Of a DNA stretch of 64,000 nucleotides, positions 56,533-64,000 are shown piece after piece. Both the position numbers and the translations under genes were made by a program. Source of the DNA: Codonopsis lanceolata. Taxonomy: Eukaryota; Streptophyta; Magnoliopsida; Asterales; Campanulaceae. The DNA lies in the NCBI GenBank assembly GCA_013146195.2, contig CM028381.1:60952744-61016743 (forward strand), written 5' to 3'. A model generated the notes under the pieces. The model did no database searches and was not told where the DNA came from. It saw only the letters and a program-made list of their open reading frames with translations. Numbering within the stretch: the stretch's first letter is position 1; the number at the start of each line of letters is the position of its first letter.

Positions 56533-56655
56533 TATGAACCAAATGATCAATGATTATGGCCTACACAATGATGTGTTAACCATGTATTGTGATAACACCA
56601 GTGCAATTAGTATAGCAAAAAATTCAGTTCAACATTCTCGAACAAAACTCATTTG
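56533..56655 (+). pseudogene. RNase H C-terminal part of nested copia
   Basis: Continues FMNQMINDYGLHNDVLTMYC, DNTSAISIAKNSVQHSRTKL before a stop. The D in CDNTS is a catalytic position of copia RNase H. It links across the solo LTR to SWFSKKQNC. Confidence 0.85.
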
Positions 56656-58139
56656 ATATAAGATACCACTTTATTAGAGACATGGTTGAACAAAGTTTTG
56701 TTTGCATAGAACATGTTGGGACAAAAAATTGATTGACTGATATATTTTATTAAGAGTCTTGATTATGAAGAGATTTTCCAATCTAAGGAAATCTCTTGGT
56801 ATGTGTGTCATATAATTTTACACTTAGTTAATTATAAGAAAAGAAAAAAATAGGCATGATTGCATTTTGTCTTTAGTGGGCACTCTAGATCATTTGACTC
56901 ACATGTATGTGCCTTTTGTTGTTGCTTGGGAATTGCATTCAAAATCATTTGTGATTTTTTTGTTATAATTCTCATTCTCTCCCAGTTCTTGAGCATGTTT
57001 GAAGACCACAAAGGAAAGAGCTACCTAAAGTACAAGGGTTGTAGCATCTTATCTTGGTACTATGGAACTTTAGTTCTCATAGGTTGATCTTGAGAAAAAT
57101 GGATACCCTTGGAAAAGTGTGAAAGCTACCTAAAGGAAAAGAGCTACCTATGAACAAGATTTGTTGTCATTCTCTCTTGGGACTATGAATGTTTAGATTT
57201 CGTGGGTTGATCTTGTGCAAAATGACTTCCCTTGGTAAATAGTGTGAAAGGTTCCTAGTGGCATGTTTTGTATAGCTTGAAATAAAGTAGACCTATACTC
57301 CTAGGGAAATAAAGTACCTATGGATTTTTATTATGAAAAATTTATGATCTTGGGAGAGAAATCTGGTTGAGAAAATAAAAAATGCAAAATTGAACATAAA
57401 ATCACAATTTTGGTGAATGCACCCCCAATGCAGCTGCATTAGGAACTACATCCTTTGATCTGGTCTTTATCACTTGTGTGTGATTGCATTATTCTTTTGC
57501 CTAGCTTTTTGTAATCATGTTTTTAGGCATAAAATTTTAGGACATGCATTGTTGGTAAGGATATCAGCTTGGTGAAATTTTGTCCTAAAATAAACAGTGC
57601 AAATTAATTTCCAAAAATCTCCATGTTGAAAAATATTTAGTGGATGTCTAATCTTTGTGGGGATAAAGAGACATTGAATTTTGGATATGAGCCGCTAAAG
57701 TATTGCTTGCGTTTGATCAATTTTTGGGTAAACACTTTATTGTGTTTTCTAAAAATCTTGAATATTTTGCGGATTCATAAAAGATTTTTGAAAAATAATC
57801 AAATGATTTTTGAAATTCTTTTCCTCTTCCTTCTCTGGTCAAATAGGGGGAGAGAGGTCAAGTGTTCCTATTTCTGGTGATGATGATGAATCTGATTCTT
57901 TGTAGATTCATCATTGTGATTGTTTTTCCCATAAAATGTTTCATGTTTGTTTTATATGCATGTGATTGCATCATTGGTATTTTCTGATTTGTGCTTAGTA
58001 AATGATTTCTAATTTTATACCTTGCACAAATTCAGAGGGAGATGTGATTTTCTAACCAATACAGGTTAGATGGTTTGATTAGTGTTGAATAAACACTTGT
58101 CATTTGATTTGACCAGAAAGGTTCAACAAAGTGGGAGAT
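56656..58139 (+). other. 3' noncoding part of nested copia and polypurine tract
   Basis: About 1.5 kb with two similar blocks near 57010-57110 and 57125-57240 (AGCTACCTA, GGTTGATCTTG, CCTTGG). SIRE elements often carry an extra ORF here; the open frames (56860-57087, 57644-57880) are hydrophobic but show no known domain. Polypurine-like AAAGTGGGAGAT lies at 58128-58139. Confidence 0.6.
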
Positions 58140-59063
58140 TGTAAGGGGTAAAATAGGGTCGGCCTATTTTACTCCATTGAATTTATTGTTTTGCCCTGGC
58201 TTGGTCCAAAAGATATTGGAAGTATTTACCAAATTTACTACCTTTTTGGTCCTAAAGTTTTGGTATATATTTGGAAACAAAATCTTGATAGTATTTTGTT
58301 TTTCTTGGTCCTAAAGTTTTGTAACCAATTTGGAAACAAAATCTTGTTGATAATCCCTTCCTAAATCTTTTCTAAAAGTCCTTATATATTTGGCAATAAA
58401 ATCTATGAAATAAAGGTTGTTTATTTGGTTATTAAAACTAACTCATAATCTTTTAGTTTCTTGGAGCCTTTTGTTTCTTAATTAAAGTGTAGGACTCCTC
58501 CAACTATTTATATGGAGCATGGCGTAGAGAAGAGGACGTCCAGAGCTGAGAGAGCAGAGCAGTATATGCTAAGAGCATAGAGAATACAGCTTGAGAGAAA
58601 AGTCAGAAAGACGTGTTGCTGCTGAATTTGAATGAAGCTCCGAATGTAGCTTCATCCCAAACTACATCCTGAACTACATTGAACCTGTTGTGACTGTTTG
58701 TCTTCCTAGAATTTCTAGGAAGTTGATTTTTTATTCCCATGTTTTCTTTAGCTCTGTTTTTGTGGGTTTTGCTCTCCAAGACATGTTGTCTTGTGAGAGT
58801 TTTTGGTTTGGTGATTTCACATATTATTTTGTAAAACACTTCATCTTTTTCAATGAAATGTTTTTGGCCATAAGGCTAGAACTACAAACATAGGCTTGTA
58901 GATTGTTTGGTAAACATCTGTTTTTATTTTTGCTTTAAATTAAAAGTCTTCCGTTGTTTTTGAGTTTCTGACCAATACACTTCCCAGTGTAGCTACAATA
59001 ACAAGCTACATCGCGAACAGCATTGACAGATTTTGTGAATACTAGCAACTATTGATTCTTACA
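58140..59063 (+). mobile_element. 3' LTR of the nested copia, TSD GTTAG
   Basis: TGTAAGGGGTAAAATAGG to GATTCTTACA followed by GTTAG, matching the GTTAG before the 5' LTR. The complete target duplication proves that 50594-59063 entered as one element. Confidence 0.94.
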
Positions 59064-59096
59064 GTTAGTATTAGTTTGGTTTAATTAACCCTATGA

Positions 59097-59397
59097 GGTG
59101 CCGTTTGGTAACAAGGATTAAAGCCATATAGGATTAATAAGTCGAGTTGTCTGATGTTTGGTACGCAATAGGTAGTCAGGAGTAATAGTACGAGTTATCT
59201 GAATAAAGTCATTATCCCCTCACTATTAATACCAATGGGGAGGGTAGTATTATTAGCGCTCTCACTAAAAAAAATTAGGATTAACATTTGTAATCTCAAA
59301 ACTACCCCGGATATAGAAATAAGGATTAATAGCGAGGGCACTAATAGTACTGGGATTAATAATACTGTTTATCCTTGCCCAACTACCAAACAAGCCC
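59097..59397. mobile_element. Tourist/Harbinger-like MITE (301 bp)
   Basis: Ends GGTGCCGTTTGGTA and (inverted) GGGCTTGTTTGGTA, flanked by TGA (59094-59096, 59398-59400), an unusual variant of the TAA/TTA target. Inner TAATACT/AGTATTA repeats give more pairing. Confidence 0.75.
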
Positions 59398-59624
59398 TGA
59401 GAGTTTAATTAACCCAAACCTTGATTAGTCTTCAACTAATGAGAGGTTGACACTTGTTGAAGTCACCCAATGGTTGAATGACACTTGCCCCACTACCTTC
59501 GAGACTCAAGTAACTGAGATATTTGTTTTGACTTCCTCTTCTCTCTTCTATTCATTTCATTTTTTCAACATTGAGAGAGATAAAGAGAGGAAAAAGAGAA
59601 ACATATATTAGTGTGTATTCTTGG

Positions 59625-62600
59625 TGTGACGACCCGACCCGGATCCCAATACGAGATCCCAAGGTCGTGCCGTCAAAACACGTAAGACAGCAAGCAAATA
59701 TCAAATAATGGGTAAGGCCATAACGGCGATACGCCAATAACTTAAAACATATGCGGAAGCTAAACAAAATATCCTAGTGGCGCCCGAGCTAACAAGCTCA
59801 AACCAAATACAACCAAAGAGATCATAAATCTCTTGGTCCAAAAATTCGACGCATGTGCCGCAACATTGGGCACGTAGAACAAAACTCCCTGTCATGCAAT
59901 ACAAATATATAGCACAAATAAACCAAGTCATCGGCGACGTTACAGCCGGAACCCAACATTACACTAAGTCTAAGACTCTAGTCTACACACTCAACGGCTA
60001 AACATGTCGGAGTACAACATAACCAACAATATAAATAACTTGAGATAGAATAAATATGTATTTTAACAACTTGGCTCGACTAACATTTGTCGGCTCACAA
60101 AAACCAATTATTAATAATTTACAATTACAAGAACCAAATCAATAACACAATCTTACTACCCAAAGTGAAGTCTATATAACTTCACTTCCCAAACGTCCTT
60201 TCCAAATAACTAAGGCTACAAAAATAAATTAAAGTAGCAACCTTTATAAAAATTACACTTCTATCGTAGGCTCGGCGGTTCCTTCGAGTACTAGCTCGGC
60301 TCGAATCTAAGGAAAACAAAGCAAACGAGTAAGTCATAATGAATTAGTAAGCTACTAAAGATGCAATGTCATGGCATGGCATAATGCTCAAATACAACAT
60401 GTACATCTTACTATCTTCACATAATAGCCTTATATAAAAATCATGTTCTGGCATCCATGCTCAACATTAATAAAACATGTTATCATCATAGTATAACATT
60501 TCACCAAAATTCATGTCAAGGCATATTAGGCTTAACAATAATGATCCATGCTTTTGGCATAATACAACATTCAAGTAATGTTCATGTTTAAGCATTTATG
60601 CTTAACAACCTTAAACAACATGTTATCTATAAAGTATAACATTTATGAAACCAATTCAACCACCATATCATATCCAAATCACAAGGCACATTATTCACAT
60701 AAGTACTAGTGAGACAATTCATATAAAAGGGATATGATACCATTACCAATTCTTCCGCCGTGTTGCTCCTGCAAAAACACGTGCAAAACCTTTATGTGCC
60801 CTCGATATCCCTCTCGTAGATATCGACGTCCCGAGACAGCCTCTCGCCGAGTTCCATAGTTATCAAAGTCATGTGTATTACTACAACCGAGATAAACTAC
60901 TTCCCCACCGTGGCCACCGATGGAGGGGTGTGTGCAAACCGACACGGCGATCCATCGCGATCACGAATCTCACAATTCGTGAAGACGATGTATCGTCCCA
61001 CCAAAGACTCAAACCAAAACCGCCAGCTGGACTCAAACTCAAGCACAGGTAATATATACTCACATGCTCAAATAAAGGAAAAGTACAACACACCGTACTA
61101 ATCCAATCAAGTAGATATTTACTTAAAAATCACATAGTTAAGCATTTCTATGCTAACTAACACATAAACATCTTAGAGCGATAGTATCAAGTCTCTAATA
61201 CCCAAGTGTTCTTCATACACTTGAAAACGCCGAGGCTTGACCTCCATCAAAACTACCCCAAATTCCGTAGGATCTTAATATGTGATTCACTATATTCATA
61301 TTAGTCCAATAATCGACTCCGTTGAGTCATTTCTACTCTTTTCAAATTTGAAGGCATAGAAGCTATTTGCATCATAGCCCTCTTATTATTCATTAACTAA
61401 TATTCATGGCTAAGTTCTTAAGGTTAGCAACATTGTGCAACCCAACAATCCATTCTTTCCCAACAAAACCCCAAAACATAGTTCATAGGTCAACACTTCA
61501 CATTTAAAGTCAACCAGTACATTTTTAGCATGCTTCACAATATAGCATTTATTCAAGCATGCTTTCATCCAAAACAACCATTAATCGAAACAAGATGCAA
61601 TTTCATCTAGTATGTTCATAACCAATATGTAAATTTATCTAACATGTTCATAACCTTCAATACATGAATTATAGTTGACCAACATACTCTTATTTGCATA
61701 AAAGTCAACTCAACCCAATAAAGTCAAACAATACATTTTATTCATACAATCCATAATGATAATTCATTATGCATGCTTACAATCAAAAATTCATGAATTA
61801 GATATCAACATACTCTTATTTTCATGAAAGTCTACTCTTATTCTCGAAGGTCAAACGAAACATTCACATGTAACCCATTGTGAGAAATTCATCCTTTATG
61901 CTTACAATTAACAATTGAGATTCATCAAGAATTCTAACATGTAACCCATTGTAAAAAAAATTCATCCTTCATACTCTTATATACATGAAGGTCAACTTTA
62001 TTTTCAAAAGTCAAACGAAGCATTATAACATATAACCCAATGTAAAAATTCATCACTCATGCTTACAATCAACAATAGGGATTCATCAAGTATACTTCCC
62101 TAACCTTAAACATATACATAAGTGATTCCAACAACCCATAACATTTCATAAAATTCTCTAAAATCATTCATTACATCAAGAACCCATTTACTACATAACC
62201 ATCATATTAAACCCTAGGTTTTTAGGGAATCAAACACTCATCATACCTATGTCCAAATTATCAATTGAACTTAAAAACATACTCCATTGAACATAGAAAT
62301 CAACCTAATCATGCTTCTAGCAAGTTCAGCCATTAAAAATCCGAAAAATCAAAATAAAATCACACCCATCATGCTTGTGTACTCATTGACCTCAAATAGC
62401 AATCATCTTTGTTTTCCTTAGGGTCAATGAGCACAAAATCAAGAGAATAAAGATTCTAGTAGCTTACTTGACTCGAATAAAAACACGAAGGAATGGAAAT
62501 CCGATCGGTGAAGTTGTTCCTCTCGTCGAATACGTCAAGAATCCGAAGTTTGGTGGTCATCTAACGGTTGGATCTCCTTGGATTTGAGGAGGAAGGAGGC

Positions 62601-63731
62601 TAGGGCTCCAAGCTCCCATGGTTTCCCCACACTCTCTCACTCATACGGGTTAGAAAGAAGAGGAGAAATGAGAGGATTTGGCTGAATTGGTGAAGGATTA
62701 GTGTATTTATACTTCCACAAACATTAAGGGCACAAAGGAGATTTCATGGGTACAATTAGTGAGTGTTAGATGTTATTAACCCTTAATCAAAACTTAATCC
62801 ACTCCAAAAACATGTTAGGACACTCTTAGGACTTAGTATGGGTGTTAGGAAGGGTTTAGAGGGGGTTTAGTGGGGGTAGAATAGGAATTTCACTTCATAA
62901 AACAAAACAGGGGCAAGCTGATTTCGAAGGCCATGCGCTCGCATGGCCTCCATACCATGCGACCGCATCACCCAATAAAACCCTAGCCCTCCATTTCTTG
63001 CAACCTAGTTCGTGTCCGATCGTTCCCGCATGCAACCGCAACCCTAACGCTTCGAAACGGCCTACAATTGAACCCTTGAAGTCCTCAAACACTTGGCTAA
63101 ACCATCCAAGTCTCAAAACACTTTTAAAGTAGGTCTAAACTCTCATAAACAACACCCGAAGCAACCCGGTGCAAAACCGGCGAAAGACGCAACAACTCGG
63201 TAACGAAACGTCAAATGAAACCGCAAATCGACGGGCAACAACCCAAGGTTATAAACACTTCAAAAGGATTTTAAATAGGCCTGAATTCCCCTCATATGGT
63301 TAACAACAAATAGGAGAAATGAGCTCCCGAAAGACGAGACGATCATCCGGCTCAATCTCAAACTACGCGATAAGGAGAATTGATATCCTCGGAGCGTCGA
63401 AACTTCACGATACTTAAGGAATACTTCCAACTATGATTCTAACACATCTAAACATGTTATTTAATCATCATGTAAAGATCTAGGACCTAATTGAGGTCAG
63501 GAACACGAAACCCGAGTAAACTCTCAATCGCGTCGCATTTCGACTATCGTCGAGTTACGACTTGTGACTTTAGCAAGTCAGCAACTAAATGCCATCTCTT
63601 AATAGTATTTTGATCTTAATGTGGTCTCTCATACACATCTAGACTCTCTCAGAAATCAAATAAGCCATAAACCAAGGAAGAAATGCGAGCGTTGCACGCA
63701 ATTCAAGCTAACCGGGAATCGAGGTCTTACA
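59625..63731 (-). mobile_element. Solo Tekay-like LTR (4.1 kb) on minus strand, TSD CTTGG
   Basis: Minus strand TGTAAGACCTCG to GGGTCGTCACA, flanked by CTTGG (59620-59624, 63732-63736). It matches the 52525-56527 LTR, including the TGTTGCG motif (59855-59865), the GGCCACGGTGGGGAAGTAG block near 60902-60920, a TATA-type sequence at 62704-62711 and GC palindromes at 62930-62970. Confidence 0.93.
62704..62711 (-). promoter_or_regulatory. Candidate TATA box of the minus-strand LTR
   Basis: TATAAATA on the minus strand, about 1.0 kb from the LTR start, as in the related 3.2-kb LTR. Confidence 0.4.
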
Positions 63732-64000
63732 CTTGGTATAGTGCGTGTTTACCGATTTCCCTAAAATCCGGCCATTCGATCAACATTTCCTGACCACATA
63801 AGTTGAAAGCTCAACTAGGGGAAGAAAATTAGAACCTCCAATCATGTTTCCAACGGTTTGATTTTGGTGTTGTGTAAGCTCACTAACCCTTTTACATGTA
63901 GTATATTGCCATGCTTTCTTCATCAAATCCATGCTTAGTTGCTTGATCAACATGTCGAACTTGTTGGATATGTGTTATATGGTTGACATCTTAAGTGTTC

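Larger units (their letters stand above)
49948..64000 (+). mobile_element. Tekay-like LTR hosting four nested insertions (partial)
   Basis: Starts TGTAACGTCCAAGGC. Its own sequence is in pieces: 49948-50593, 59069-59096, 59401-59624 and 63737-64000, separated by a copia, a MITE and a solo LTR. The pieces share TTTCGGGTGTG, a GTGACG/CGTCAC palindrome (50435-50452) and the GACACTTG-CCCACT block with the other Tekay-like LTRs. It leaves the window on the right, so whether a coding element follows is unknown. Confidence 0.7.

Overview
This window looks like nuclear DNA of a flowering plant, probably a eudicot. The evidence is plant-type LTR retrotransposons (Ty3/gypsy Tekay-like and Tat-like, Ty1/copia SIRE-like), plant L1-type LINEs, Stowaway, Harbinger-like and Mutator-like MITEs, low GC outside the elements, and long AT, CT and AT microsatellites. 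I found no host gene with recognisable exons, no rRNA and no functional tRNA. The window is heterochromatin-like: layers of transposons inserted into one another, most of them broken. A run of exactly 100 Ns (35633-35732) is an assembly gap.

Layout. 1-970: 5' part of an L1-type LINE on the minus strand with an open ORF1 that runs off the left edge. 1003-4804: a hairpin-bearing 43-bp tandem array followed by T-run-rich noncoding retroelement debris. 4805-14666: a Tekay-like Ty3/gypsy element with a 3.2-kb 5' LTR, an initiator-Met primer site, a decayed gag and a pol split by a 5'-truncated LINE (9873-13158). 14667-16668: the end of a minus-strand Tat-like element with the same 43-bp array. 17551-26165: a large inverted repeat whose arms are about 2.4 kb each after removing 1.75 kb found only in the left arm. 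That extra segment carries a terminal-inverted-repeat element with two inward-facing tRNA-like (A box/B box) regions. 28286-29071: solo Tat-like LTR. 29713-31344: a diverged third copy of the arm edge plus a copy of its flank, holding a Harbinger-like element. 31345-33041: a short Tekay-like element with long LTRs and only about 150 bp between them. 33042-35632: Tat-like LTR and decayed gag, cut by the gap. 38798-39218: MITE. 39222-48654: a SIRE-like copia on the minus strand, interrupted by a 2.56-kb solo LTR, a Stowaway and a Mutator-like MITE. 49948-64000: a Tekay-like LTR containing a SIRE-like copia (50594-59063, itself holding a 4.0-kb solo LTR), a MITE, and a 4.1-kb solo LTR on the minus strand.

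There is no operon or pathway here. The genes are the gag, protease, integrase, reverse transcriptase and RNase H modules of retroelements, nearly all carrying frameshifts or deletions. The firm structural results are the insertion boundaries: five-base target duplications support three Tekay-like solo LTRs (TTTAA, ACTTT, CTTGG), one Tat-like solo LTR (TCAAT) and one complete copia (GTTAG). All family names come from motifs read by eye; no database search was possible.
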